Below are positions 1 to 7,515 of a DNA stretch of 11,951 bases, piece after piece. Location of the stretch: the NCBI GenBank assembly GCA_005882445.1, contig VBAN01000112.1:1-11951 (forward strand), in the 5' to 3' direction. The notes beneath the pieces were generated by a model, which saw nothing but the letters and a program-made list of their open reading frames with translations, searched no databases and was not told where the DNA came from. The number at the start of each line of letters is the position of its first letter. Position 1 is the stretch's first letter. The position numbers and the translations under genes were made by a program. Origin of the DNA: Candidatus Segetimicrobium genomatis (GTDB lineage: Bacteria > Sysuimicrobiota > Sysuimicrobiia > Sysuimicrobiales > Segetimicrobiaceae).

Positions 1-491
1 TCGCGGGCCGAGATGAAGACCTGGCGGACGGGCACCGTCTTCCACCCCCCCTGCGCGCCGATCGTGCGCTCGCAGACGGGGCAGGGGACCGCCTCCTCGT
101 GCCACCAGATGCCTTCGGCCTCACGGTCCTCCGCCGGCATCAGATCGAACGGGTGCTGGTGGAACGGGCACCCGTCCACCGCGTACACCGCACCGTCGGG
201 TTTCCTCGAATACTCCTCGAGCCGCCGCTTGATTTTGTCCACGGTCATCGACTTGCCGGAGCCCTGCGGCCCGACGAGGAGCAGCAGGCGCCGCTCCATG
301 CTCATCGCGTAGCCCTTGAAGAACGCCACGATGTCGTCGAGCTGCCGGTCCATCCCGTAGATCCCTTCAAAGACCTTGGCCTTCCCGAAGTAGTCGATCA
401 TGTCGGCGATGTAGTGCAGGGTGGTCCGGGTCAGGCGCGGGTCACGCCGGCTCGCTGCGACGTAGGACGCGACGGTGTCGATCGTGGTCAT
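1..491 (-). CDS. prkA: PrkA-family serine protein kinase, N-terminal part (runs off left edge)
   Basis: The minus strand reads open from the window edge to ATG at 491, giving 163 codons plus two bases of the N-terminus. Visible features are a Walker A motif GPQGSGKS at residues 74-81, the PrkA-type stretch YAVDGCPFHQHPFDLMP at about 103-119, and a CPVC pair at 137-140 where PrkA proteins carry CPVC. PrkA (YeaG) is a roughly 640-residue cytoplasmic AAA+ protein with a C-terminal kinase-like domain, linked to stress, nitrogen starvation or sporulation; that part lies outside the window. Two ATGs are possible, at 497 and 491. AGGAG at 498-502 abuts the first but sits 6 nt from the second, so 491 is preferred. 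The usual partner genes (yeaH, spoVR) would be downstream, beyond the edge. The HQH variant of the conserved motif and an insert after it differ from the enterobacterial protein but look within family range. Confidence 0.9.
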   Translation of the reverse strand, partial: MTTIDTVASYVAASRRDPRLTRTTLHYIADMIDYFGKAKVFEGIYGMDRQLDDIVAFFKGYAMSMERRLLLLVGPQGSGKSMTVDKIKRRLEEYSRKPDGAVYAVDGCPFHQHPFDLMPAEDREAEGIWWHEEAVPCPVCERTIGAQGGWKTVPVRQVFISAR

Positions 492-783
492 CGTCATCTC
501 CTGGTGTAGTGTACGCGGTGAACCCCGCGTCGGTTCGTCACTGCCGCGTTAGCGAACCTATCTTCCACTTTTCCCCATCTCCGGCGTGCGGAAACCCCGA
601 GCGCCAAAAACACAAAGACCCAGCGCGGGAACCTCGAGATCCCCGGCTGAGTCCCCTTTCCCCCGACCCGCCCGTTTGGCCACGGCAGTTGATCCGATGC
701 TACGTCGTATGTTGCTCCATCGGCGCGCCCCATCCAACGTGGAGCGCTTGAGTGCGATCGCTTCTATCGCGTGTATGCCCAAC

Positions 784-800
784 GGCTCGATATTTGAGCC
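784..800 (-). promoter_or_regulatory. Inverted repeat at the prkA transcription start
   Basis: GGCTC (784-788) and GAGCC (796-800) form a perfect 5-bp inverted repeat around a 7-nt AT-rich centre. It lies immediately downstream of the -10 hexamer and spans the predicted +1. It could be a repressor site or a 5' end hairpin protecting the long prkA leader. The arms are short, so chance is a real alternative. Confidence 0.3.
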
Positions 801-829
801 AGTATAGCCCCGGCCGGGGGGCCTGTCAA
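801..829 (-). promoter_or_regulatory. Near-consensus sigma70 promoter for prkA
   Basis: On the minus strand, TTGACA (829-824) is followed by a 17-bp spacer and TATACT (806-801). This is a perfect -35 and a 5/6 -10 at ideal spacing, with predicted transcription start near 794. The only gene downstream on this strand is prkA, about 300 nt away. The spacer contains a perfect 12-bp palindrome, CCCCGGCCGGGG, at 808-819, which could be an operator or simply GC bias. Promoter assignment is from sequence only. Confidence 0.6.
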
Positions 830-852
830 TGAAATGGACGGCGGGCAGTCGT

Positions 853-881
853 CTGAACACCGCCGCCAATGGGCATAAAAT
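853..881 (+). promoter_or_regulatory. Candidate promoter for the GGDEF gene
   Basis: TAAAAT at 876-881 matches the -10 consensus at 5/6 positions. Seventeen bases upstream, CTGAAC at 853-858 matches the -35 at only 3/6. It faces the response regulator-GGDEF gene, leaving a leader of about 125 nt. AT-rich hexamers are rare in this DNA, which gives some weight to the -10, but the -35 is weak. Confidence 0.3.
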
Positions 882-919
882 CGGTGCCGGGAGCCATCCC
901 ACCGGGCCAGGACAGCATG

Positions 920-961
920 CTCGGCTGAGCCGAGACCTCTGGATCGCCGCCTGAGACGGCG
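920..961 (+). other. Two small hairpins in the GGDEF gene leader
   Basis: CTCGGC (920-925) and GCCGAG (929-934) form a perfect 6-bp stem with a TGA loop. CGCCG (945-949) and CGGCG (957-961) form a second 5-bp stem with a 7-nt loop. Neither is followed by a T-tract, so they are not simple terminators. The pair does not resemble the c-di-GMP riboswitch consensus, even though the downstream gene encodes a GGDEF protein. Confidence 0.25.
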
Positions 962-1016
962 CCCAGAACGAATAGGAGCGTGGACACCAACGGGCACGGA
1001 GACGAGCACCCTGCGT

Positions 1017-1931
1017 GTGCTTCTCATTGAGGACGACCGCGATAACACGCAGCTCATCGAGGAGATGCTGTCCGCGGAGGCGTCGGCGGAAGACGCGCTC
1101 GTCCGCTTCGACCTGGAGACCTGCAGCCGGCTCTCCGACGGGGTCAAGCGCCTGGCCCAGGGAGGCGTGGAAGCCGTCTTGCTCGATCTGTCGCTCCCCG
1201 ACAGCCAGGGACTCCGGTCCCTCTCCACCATGCGCGAGCAGGCGCCGCACGTGCCCATCGTGGTGCTGACCGGCGCCGCGGACAAGAAACTGGGCATCCA
1301 GGCGCTGGAAGCCGGAGCCCAGGACTACCTGGTCAAGGGCCGCACAGACGGCGCGCTGCTCGTGCGGTCGCTCCGGTATGCGATCGATCGAAAGCGGCTG
1401 GAGCGCATCCTGGAGCAGCAGGTCCTCATCGACGAGCTGTCGGGCGTCTACAATCGCCGGGCGTTCTTCAAGACCGCCGAGCAGCAGTTGAGGCTGCTCC
1501 GCCGGCTCCGCAAGCAGGCGCTGCTGGTCCTCGTGGACATTGACGGGCTGAAAGAGATCAACGACGCGTTCGGCCACGCCGCGGGGGATGTCGCCCTCGT
1601 CGATGCGGTGGAGCTGCTGCGAAACACCTTCCGCGAGAGCGACATCATCGGCCGGATGGGCGGGGACGAATTCGCGGTGCTGGCGTTCGAGGTCGGCCCG
1701 GAAGAGATGACCACCATCCCCCGGCGGCTGACGAAGTCTCTCGCCGCCTACAACAAAACCCCGGACCGCCGGGCCCGGCTCGCGTTCAGCCTCGGGTTCG
1801 CCGTGGTCACACCGGAGAGTGGATCGAGCCTCGGCCACCTGCTCAAGGAAGCCGAGGAGGACATCGATTTGAAGAAGCACGGCCGGCCGAAGCCCCCGGG
1901 AAAGCCACCCCTGAAGCTCGAGCTGTCCTAG
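1017..1931 (+). CDS. Response regulator with receiver and GGDEF (diguanylate cyclase) domains
   Basis: Residues 1-120 form a CheY-like receiver with acidic pair E5-D6-D7, phosphoacceptor D57 (LLDLSLPD), T85 and K107 (LVKG). A helical linker leads into a GGDEF domain from about 130 to 290. The active-site motif GGDEF is intact at 215-219 and an inhibitory RxxD site (RESD, 206-209) sits exactly five residues before it. The protein should make c-di-GMP from GTP when phosphorylated and show product inhibition. It has no membrane segment or DNA-binding domain. The start is uncertain: GTG at 1017 is the first standard start but its GGAG (998-1001) is 15 nt away, whereas CTG at 1011 gives the typical LRVLLIEDD N-terminus and 9-nt spacing. 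No histidine kinase is adjacent. It is the first gene of the plus-strand run, 53 bp before the peptidase gene. Confidence 0.92.
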   Translation: MLLIEDDRDNTQLIEEMLSAEASAEDALVRFDLETCSRLSDGVKRLAQGGVEAVLLDLSLPDSQGLRSLSTMREQAPHVPIVVLTGAADKKLGIQALEAGAQDYLVKGRTDGALLVRSLRYAIDRKRLERILEQQVLIDELSGVYNRRAFFKTAEQQLRLLRRLRKQALLVLVDIDGLKEINDAFGHAAGDVALVDAVELLRNTFRESDIIGRMGGDEFAVLAFEVGPEEMTTIPRRLTKSLAAYNKTPDRRARLAFSLGFAVVTPESGSSLGHLLKEAEEDIDLKKHGRPKPPGKPPLKLELS

Positions 1932-1984
1932 CCTTCCTGCCCGGCCGCAGGGCCGCGGCACCGCGCGCGGAGAAGACGTCTGGG

Positions 1985-2938
1985 ATGGAGCGCGCGCGCC
2001 TGAGACCCCTCCGGCTCGAGGCCGGTCAGACCATCGGCCTGATCTCCCCCTCCGGGCCAACCTCCCCGGGGGGCGCCACTACGCCCGAGCAGCTCGCGGC
2101 CGCCCGCGCCCGCCTCGCCGAGGCCGGCTTCCCCACCGTCATCGCCCCTCACGCGCTCGACGTCCGCGGGTATCTCGCGGGCGACGACCCCGGGCGGGTG
2201 GCGGACCTGCACGCCATGTTTACGGATCCCGCGGTTCGGGCGGTGCTGTGCATCCGCGGGGGCTACGGGGCGATGCGCCTGCTGGACGCGGTGGACTACG
2301 ACCTGATCCGCCGCCACCCCAAGGTGTTCATCGGGTACAGCGACATCACGGCGCTCCATCTGGCCCTGCACCACCGGGCCGGGCTCGTGACATTTCACGG
2401 ACCGATGGCCGGCGCGATCGCCGCGGGCGGCGAGCACGACCTCGGCCAGCTGCTGCGCGCCGTCACCCGCCCGCATCCGCTCGGCCCGCTGGCCAATCCG
2501 CCGGACGGCCCCGAGATCGAAACGCTCGTCCCCGGCACCGCGGACGGCGTGCTGCTCGGCGGCAACGCCGCGGTGCTGACGTCCCTGCTCGGCACGCCCT
2601 ACCTGCCCTCGTTCGAAGGGGCGGTGCTCTTCTTTGAAGACATCCTCGACCACACCTACCGCCTCGATCGGAAGATCGTGGAGCTTCGCCTGGCAGGGGT
2701 GCTCGAGCAGGTCGCCGGCATCGTCGTGGGCGAGTGCCGCCTGCGGGCCGAACCGGGAGATCAGGGACTCTCGATCCGGCAGATCCTGGAAGATCTCGTC
2801 GTCCCATTGGGCAAACCGGCGATCTACGGCCTCGCCTGCGGACACGGCGCCTATCACCTGACCCTGCCGGTTGGGGTCCGCGCGCACCTCGAGGCGGGGC
2901 GCGGGGTCCTGTCGGTCGACGAAGCCGCGGTGACCTGA
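1985..2938 (+). CDS. ldcA: LD-carboxypeptidase, peptidase family S66 (LdcA/MccF type)
   Basis: A 317-residue cytoplasmic protein, about the usual S66 length. The catalytic Ser-Glu-His triad is visible: S119 in GYSDIT, E218 in FFEDI and H287 in GHG. The family motif GGYGAMRLL (92-100), preceding the nucleophile elbow, and GGN (192-194) also fit. LdcA enzymes trim the terminal D-Ala from L,D-tetrapeptides during murein recycling; MccF-like members cleave microcin C-type peptide-nucleotides and give self-immunity. Sequence reading alone does not separate the two, and no microcin genes are nearby, so murein recycling is favoured. ATG at 1985 is preceded by GGAG at 1969-1972, a rather long 12-nt spacing. 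It has no obvious functional link to the hut genes further down the run. Confidence 0.88.
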   Translation: MERARLRPLRLEAGQTIGLISPSGPTSPGGATTPEQLAAARARLAEAGFPTVIAPHALDVRGYLAGDDPGRVADLHAMFTDPAVRAVLCIRGGYGAMRLLDAVDYDLIRRHPKVFIGYSDITALHLALHHRAGLVTFHGPMAGAIAAGGEHDLGQLLRAVTRPHPLGPLANPPDGPEIETLVPGTADGVLLGGNAAVLTSLLGTPYLPSFEGAVLFFEDILDHTYRLDRKIVELRLAGVLEQVAGIVVGECRLRAEPGDQGLSIRQILEDLVVPLGKPAIYGLACGHGAYHLTLPVGVRAHLEAGRGVLSVDEAAVT

Positions 2939-2944
2939 CGGGAC

Positions 2945-2962
2945 CGGCGGGAGATCCCGTCG
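2945..2962 (+). terminator. Weak hairpin after ldcA, possible attenuating stem
   Basis: CGGCGGG (2945-2951) and CCCGTCG (2956-2962) pair over 7 bp including one G-T, with a 4-nt loop. It begins six bases after the ldcA stop in the largest gap of the plus-strand run (77 bp). No T-tract follows, so it would not work as a classical intrinsic terminator; it may lower read-through or have no role. Confidence 0.2.
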
Positions 2963-3015
2963 AAACCGGACTAGCGGACTCGTAGAGTGGAGCCTAAGGT
3001 GAGGAGAGATCGCCG

Positions 3016-4119
3016 GTGACCCAGCCCCGTCCTCGTGCCCGTCGAGCGCTCGCGGCCCTGGAGCCGTACATCCCCGGCCGTTCTGCCGAAGAGGTGATGG
3101 CGCGCTTCGGGCTGACCCAGGTCGTCAAGCTCGGGAGCAACGAAAATCCGCTCGGCGTCTCCCCCCGCGTGCGTGAAGCCGTGATCCGGACCCTGGACCG
3201 CGCCCACCACTACCCGGACGGGGAAAGCACCCGGTTGCGCGCGCGCCTCGCCGAGCGGTTCGGGCGGACCCCGGAGCACTTCTGCGTCGCCAACGGCGCG
3301 GACAACATCCTGACCTGCCTGGGCCTGGCGTTCGTTGAACGGGGAGACCGCTGCGTGACCGGCCTGCCCACCTACACGGCGTACGCCGGCCTGGTCAGGC
3401 TCCTCGAGGGGGAGCTCGTCGAAGTCCCGCTGCGGGAGTGGACGTTCGACGTGCGGGCCCTGGCGGAGGCGGCCGCGGGCGCCAAAGCCGTGATCGTCTG
3501 CAACCCGAACAATCCCACGGGCTCGATCCTCCGTCACGACGAGCTGCAGGCCCTGGCGGAACGGGTCCCCCCGGACGTCCTCCTCGTCGTCGACGAGGCC
3601 TATGCGGAGTGGGTCGATGACCCGGCGTTCCCTGACTCCGTGGCCCTGCTCCGGCGGCACCCCAACATCGTCATCGTGCGCACGTTCTCGAAGATCTACG
3701 GCCTCGCAGGGCTGCGCGTCGGCTACGCCATCGGCGCGCCCGAGATCGTGGCCTCCCTCATTCAGGTCCGCGAGCCCTTTCCTGTGGACCGGCTGGCGCA
3801 GGCCGCGGCCGAAGCCGCGCTGGACGATGAGGCGTACGTGCGCGCGGCCTATGAGAACAACCGCGTGGGGAAGGCCGCGCTGGCAAAGGGGCTCGCCGCG
3901 CTCGGCCTCCGCCCCCTGCCGAGCCAGGCCAACTTCGTGCTTGTCGATCTCGGCCGGCCCGCCGCGGCCGTGGCGGAGCGCCTCCTCGAGCGGGGAGTGA
4001 TCATCCGGCCGGGGGGCCTGTGGAGGCTGCCCACGTGGGCGCGCATCACCGTCGGCACGCCCCAGGAGATCACCAGGATGCTCGAGGCGCTCTCGGCGGT
4101 GCTCCGGCAACCGGCGTGA
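3016..4119 (+). CDS. hisC: Histidinol-phosphate aminotransferase-like protein (class I/II, PLP)
   Basis: A 367-residue fold-type I aminotransferase of normal HisC length. Motifs seen: SNENPLG at 41-47, NPNNPTG at 163-169, DEAYAEW at 193-199, the PLP lysine K226 in TFSKIYGLAGLR, and the carboxylate-binding arginine near the C-terminus in the ARITVG stretch. HisC converts imidazole-acetol phosphate and glutamate to histidinol phosphate and 2-oxoglutarate in histidine synthesis; relatives act on aromatic amino acids or histidine. GTG at 3016 is well supported by GAGGAGAG at 3001-3008, 7 nt away. It sits alone, without other his biosynthesis genes, and upstream of histidine-degradation genes, so a catabolic or aromatic transaminase role is possible. 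HisC-type is secure; the substrate is not. Confidence 0.85.
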   Translation: MTQPRPRARRALAALEPYIPGRSAEEVMARFGLTQVVKLGSNENPLGVSPRVREAVIRTLDRAHHYPDGESTRLRARLAERFGRTPEHFCVANGADNILTCLGLAFVERGDRCVTGLPTYTAYAGLVRLLEGELVEVPLREWTFDVRALAEAAAGAKAVIVCNPNNPTGSILRHDELQALAERVPPDVLLVVDEAYAEWVDDPAFPDSVALLRRHPNIVIVRTFSKIYGLAGLRVGYAIGAPEIVASLIQVREPFPVDRLAQAAAEAALDDEAYVRAAYENNRVGKAALAKGLAALGLRPLPSQANFVLVDLGRPAAAVAERLLERGVIIRPGGLWRLPTWARITVGTPQEITRMLEALSAVLRQPA

Positions 4120-4160
4120 AAGAGTCCAGACGGGGGGGAGGCCCCCAGGGGAGGGAGATC

Positions 4161-4649
4161 ATGGTCGCAAGCCGCCGCATTGAGGAGTTGCTGAAGGCCT
4201 ATGCCGAGGGACCCCGGCTCCTCGAGGCAGCTGTCGAGGGGATCCCGGAGGCAGAGCTCCGCTTCAGCCCGGGGCCCGGGCACTGGACCATCCACGAGAA
4301 CGTGGTGCACGTCGCCGACACAGACCTGGTGGCGGCCGCGCGGATGCGGTACGTGATCGCCCAGCCCGGATCCACGCTGGTGTCGTTCGATCAAAACCTG
4401 TGGACGAAGGCGCTGGATTACGGGTCGCTCTCTATGGAAGGAGCGCTTGCGCTCCTCCGCGCCGTCCGGGCCGCGACCACGGAGGTCCTCAGGCGCGCGC
4501 CCCAGGAGGCCTGGGAACAGCAGGGGATCAACACCGAGGCCGGCCCGCAGACGCTGGAGTGGCTGGTCGAGCATTTTGCGGACCATGTGCCCTACCACCT
4601 GCGGACGATCGCCAAACGCCGCGCGCAGTACGCGCAGGCCAAGCGCTGA
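4161..4649 (+). CDS. DinB-like (DinB_2/YfiT-type) four-helix metal-binding protein
   Basis: A 162-residue, largely helical protein. The family pattern of metal ligands is present: H50 in NVVHVADTD and the C-terminal spaced histidines H138, H142 and H146 in [10 protein letters not shown], with an HWT(I)HENVVH stretch typical of DinB_2 proteins. DinB-superfamily members include bacillithiol S-transferases, mycothiol-dependent isomerases and many proteins of unknown role; the reaction here cannot be told. ATG at 4161 is favoured over an upstream frame extension because GGGGAGG at 4148-4154 lies 6 nt before it and the similarity starts here. It ends 13 bp before the hutU start, within the run, but no known histidine-degradation step needs such a protein. 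Confidence 0.8.
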   Translation: MVASRRIEELLKAYAEGPRLLEAAVEGIPEAELRFSPGPGHWTIHENVVHVADTDLVAAARMRYVIAQPGSTLVSFDQNLWTKALDYGSLSMEGALALLRAVRAATTEVLRRAPQEAWEQQGINTEAGPQTLEWLVEHFADHVPYHLRTIAKRRAQYAQAKR

Positions 4650-4662
4650 GCCGGGGGGAGCG

Positions 4663-6241
4663 GTGCGCGCGCAGGGGCCGCGGCACCCGTTCGACACCCG
4701 GCGGGTCATTCGGGCGCCCCGCGGACCGGCGATCTCGTGCCGGGGGTGGCCCCAGGAAGCGGCGTTGCGGATGTTGATGAACAATTTGGATCCCGACGTC
4801 GCCGAGAAGCCGGACGACCTGATCGTCTACTCAGGGAAGGGTAAGGCCGCGCGATCCTGGGAGGCGTTCGACGCCACTCCTGATCCAATCCGGAAAACCC
4901 GTGGGCGTCTTCCGCACGCACGAATGGGCGCCGCGGGTTCTCATCTCCAACGCCATGCTGGTGCCCAAGTGGGCCACGTGGGAAGAGTTCTGGCGGCTCG
5001 AGGCGATGGGCCTGACGATGTACGGACAGATGACCGCCGGCTCCTGGATCTACATCGGCACCCAGGGAATCGTCCAGGGGACGTACGAGACGTTCGCCGA
5101 GGTCGCCCGGCAGCACTTTGGGGGCAGCCTCAAGGGGAAGCTCGTGCTGACCGCGGGCCTGGGTGGCATGGGCGGAGCGCAGCCGCTGGCGATCAGCATG
5201 AACGACGGCGTGGCCCTGGTCGTCGAGGTCGATCCGGCCCGCCTGCACCGCCGGCTCTCCACCGGGTGGATCGACGTCGTGACCCATGACCTCGATGACG
5301 CCCTCCGCCGGGTCGAGGAGGCTCTCCGCCGGGGGGCGGGGACATCGATCGGCGTGCTCGGCAACGCGGCCGAGGTGTTTCCCGAACTGGTCCGGCGGGG
5401 GGTCCACATCGACGTCGTCACGGATCAAACGTCCGCCCACGACCCGCTCGACGGCTACCTCCCCCCGGGGGTCGCGCCGGAAGACGCGCCGGCGCCGATG
5501 GTGGAGTTCCGCCAGCGCGGGGCGGTGGTGTTCGACTACGGCAACAACCTCCGCGCCGAGGCCGCCCGCGGGGGATTTGACGGCGCGCGGGCGTACCCGG
5601 GATTCGTGCCGGCCTACATCCGGCCGCTCTTTGCGGCGGGGAAAGGCCCGTTCCGATGGGCCGCGCTGTCAGGCGACCCCCAGGACATCCTCAAAACCGA
5701 CGCCCGGATCCTCGAAGTGTTTCCCGACCACGACGGGCTGCGGCGGTGGATCCGCCTGGCGCAGCGGCGCGTGCCCTTTCAGGGGCTGCCCGCCCGGATC
5801 TGCTGGCTCGGCTACGGCGAGCGGGACGTGGCCGGGCTCGCGTTCAACGAGATGGTGGCGCGCGGCGAGCTCGCGGCGCCGATCGTCATCGGCCGGGATC
5901 ACATGGATTCCGGCTCGGTGGCCTCGCCCAACCGGGAGACGGAAGGCATGCGGGACGGATCCGACGCGATCGCCGACTGGCCGATCCTCAATGCCCTCCT
6001 CAACACGGCGGCCGGGGCGACCTGGGTCGCGGTGCATCACGGCGGCGGTGTCGGGATCGGCTTCTCGATCCACGCCGGCCAGGTCAGCGTGGCCGATGGG
6101 ACCCAGCTTGCGGCCGAGAAGCTGGCCCGCGTGCTGGCGGCGGACCCGGGCATCGGCGTGGTGCGCCACGCCGACGCGGGGTACGAGATCGCGAGACAGA
6201 CGGCCGCCGCCCGCGGCCTCCGGCTGTTCCCCACCGAGTAA
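4663..6241 (+). pseudogene. hutU: Urocanate hydratase, disrupted by two deletions (one frameshifting)
   Basis: Urocanase converts urocanate to 4-imidazolone-5-propionate with bound NAD. The N-terminus (from GTG 4663; [25 protein letters not shown]) reads in one frame to FDA at 4875. The rest, from [12 protein letters not shown] at 4877, is in another frame and continues to TAA at 6241. Between them families have about 13 residues; one base remains, so about 38 nt are missing. A second, in-frame gap lies near 5486-5497: about 22 residues expected between the YLP and FDYGNN motifs are absent. Elsewhere the key motifs are intact: [14 protein letters not shown], the NAD-binding [10 protein letters not shown], the CWLGYG cysteine, [12 protein letters not shown] and [10 protein letters not shown]. 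Adding back both losses gives about 561 residues, matching the usual 550-560. Start: a G-rich SD lies only 2 nt before GTG 4663. As written, no functional enzyme is made; assembly error is an alternative to real decay. Confidence 0.85.
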
Positions 6242-6254
6242 TCGCCGACCCCTG

Positions 6255-7515
6255 ATGCGGCGCGCGTACCGAGGGCGCCAGGTGCTCGCCGGAGGCGCGC
6301 TCCTGCCCGACCATGCGGTGGTGGTCCGGGATGGCGACATCGAATCGGTCCTGCCCTCCGCCTCGGCGGCGCTCGCAGGGGTGGAGACCGAGGACTGGGG
6401 AGACACCCTGATCCTCCCGGGCACGGTCGATGTCCACACCCATTCCTTCCAGTCGCTCGTGCGCGGGGTCTCCGACGATCTCCCCTTCTTCCGCTGGCGA
6501 GACGACGGGATCTATCGCATCTCCCCGCACCTCGGCCCTGAGGAGATCTATGCGGGAGCGCTCCTGACCTTTGGGGAGAAGCTCCGGTACGGGGTGACGA
6601 CGGTCGCGGATTTCTTCTACGTCCACGCCGGCGGGATCGAGAACGACGGAGCCGTGATCCGCGCCGCGAAGGACCTCGGAATCCGGCTCGTCCTGGCCCG
6701 CACGATGTACGATTGGACCGGCGCGCCGGCCGTCTACCGGGAGACGGTCGACGAGGCGGTGCAGCGCTGCGAAACGCTCATCGCCCGCCACGCCGGCGAT
6801 CCCATGGTCAGCGTGTGTCCGGCCCCCCACAGCCCGCACGCCGCGTCTCCTGACATGATCGAGGCGGGCGGAAGGCGCACGGCGTCCCCCCGCTGCGCTG
6901 GCTCGACCGGCTCGGCGCGGTCTCAGAGCGGATGGTGGCGATCCACTGCGTCTGGCTGACCGAGGAGGAGATCACCCTCATGGGCGCGCGCGGCGCCAAG
7001 CTGGCCTACTGCCCGGCCAGCAATATGTTCCTCGGCGATGGAATCACCAATATCCCGGCCATGCTGGCGGCCGGGGTGGCCGTAGGACTCGGCACCGATG
7101 GGGCGTGCAGCAACAACCGGACCAGCGTCTTCGATGAGATGCGGACCGCGGCGCTCCTCCAAAAGGTCTCCGCCCTCGACGGGGCGATCCTCCCGGCGGA
7201 GATCGCGCTCGCGATGGGGACCCGCAACGGCGGCGCCGTCCTCGGGCTCCCGGTGGGAGAGATCGCGCCCGGGTATCGCGCGGATCTCGTCGGCATCCGG
7301 CTGGACGATCTTTCCCTGCAGCCGCGCGGCCCGATCGAGAAGCACCTCGTCTATGCCCTCGACCCGAGGGCCATCGCCCGGGTCGTCGTGGCCGGCCGGC
7401 GCGTCGTCGGGTCGTGGTGGCCGGCCGGCGCGTCGTCGAGCACGGAACGCTGCTCACCGTGCCCGAGCAGGAGATCCTCGCCAGGGTCGCCCGGGCCACG
7501 GCCAGGTGGCAATGA
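6255..7515 (+). pseudogene. ATZ/TRZ-type amidohydrolase in the hutF position, disrupted in two places
   Basis: Starts ATG 6255, 13 bp after hutU. Fragment 1 (205 residues) has HTH metal ligands H61 and H63, FFYVH, and PAPHSPHAASPDMIEAG. Fragment 2, in another frame, runs from about 6870 (KAHGVPPLRWLDRL) through AIHCVW, the PASNMFLGDG stretch and GTDGACSNN. Families carry about 24 residues with an HIHVAE metal motif between these; it is missing here (about 70-76 nt). A 29-bp tandem duplication at 7381-7438 shifts frame again; skipping it restores VVEHGTLLTVPEQEIL and a TGA at 7513-7515 that overlaps the hutI ATG. The family includes formimidoylglutamate deiminases (HutF), SAH/MTA deaminases and chlorohydrolases. 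Position between hutU and hutI suggests conversion of formiminoglutamate to formylglutamate plus ammonia, but the substrate is an inference. As written it cannot be active. Confidence 0.78.
7381..7438 (+). repeat. 29-bp tandem duplication, two copies, 28/29 identical
   Basis: Copy 1 is 7381-7409 and copy 2 is 7410-7438, directly abutting; they differ only at the seventh base (C at 7387, G at 7416). The length is not a multiple of three, so the extra copy throws the amidohydrolase out of frame about 35 codons before its natural end. Removing either copy restores the family-like C-terminus and the ATGA junction with hutI. Without the repair, the ribosome reads on in the wrong frame to about 8308, deep inside hutI. 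Confidence 0.9.

Larger units (their letters stand above)
492..1016. other. Divergent intergenic region between prkA and the GGDEF gene
   Basis: About 520 bp without a convincing gene, less GC-rich in places than its flanks. Reading frames through it on both strands are arginine- and proline-rich and have no family signature. It contains a strong minus-strand promoter (801-829), an inverted repeat just downstream of its -10 (784-800), a weaker plus-strand promoter candidate (853-881) and two small hairpins before the GGDEF gene (920-934 and 945-961). Transcription from the minus promoter would give prkA a leader of about 300 nt. I do not recognise a riboswitch or a known small RNA in that leader. 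Confidence 0.7.

Noticed and set aside
494..733. A 79-codon minus-strand frame in the prkA leader whose stop overlaps an ATG of prkA
   Set aside because: The overlap looks like translational coupling, but the product is arginine- and tryptophan-rich with no family signature, and its ATG lacks a good SD. It could be a leader ORF, but I cannot support it.
920..961. A c-di-GMP riboswitch before the GGDEF gene
   Set aside because: Only two short hairpins are present; the conserved GEMM core sequences are not seen.
558..2060. A 500-codon minus-strand frame opposite the GGDEF gene
   Set aside because: It is the antisense shadow of a clear receiver-GGDEF gene in GC-rich DNA and shows no recognisable domain.
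1928..2887. A 319-codon minus-strand frame opposite ldcA
   Set aside because: The plus strand carries a complete S66 catalytic triad; the opposite frame has only low-complexity shadow sequence.
2971..4110. A 379-codon minus-strand frame opposite hisC
   Set aside because: It mirrors an intact aminotransferase gene with all PLP motifs, so it is not coding.
4663..6241. Programmed frameshifting in hutU
   Set aside because: The break needs about 38 missing nt, not a +1 or -1 slip, and no slippery heptamer is visible at 4876.
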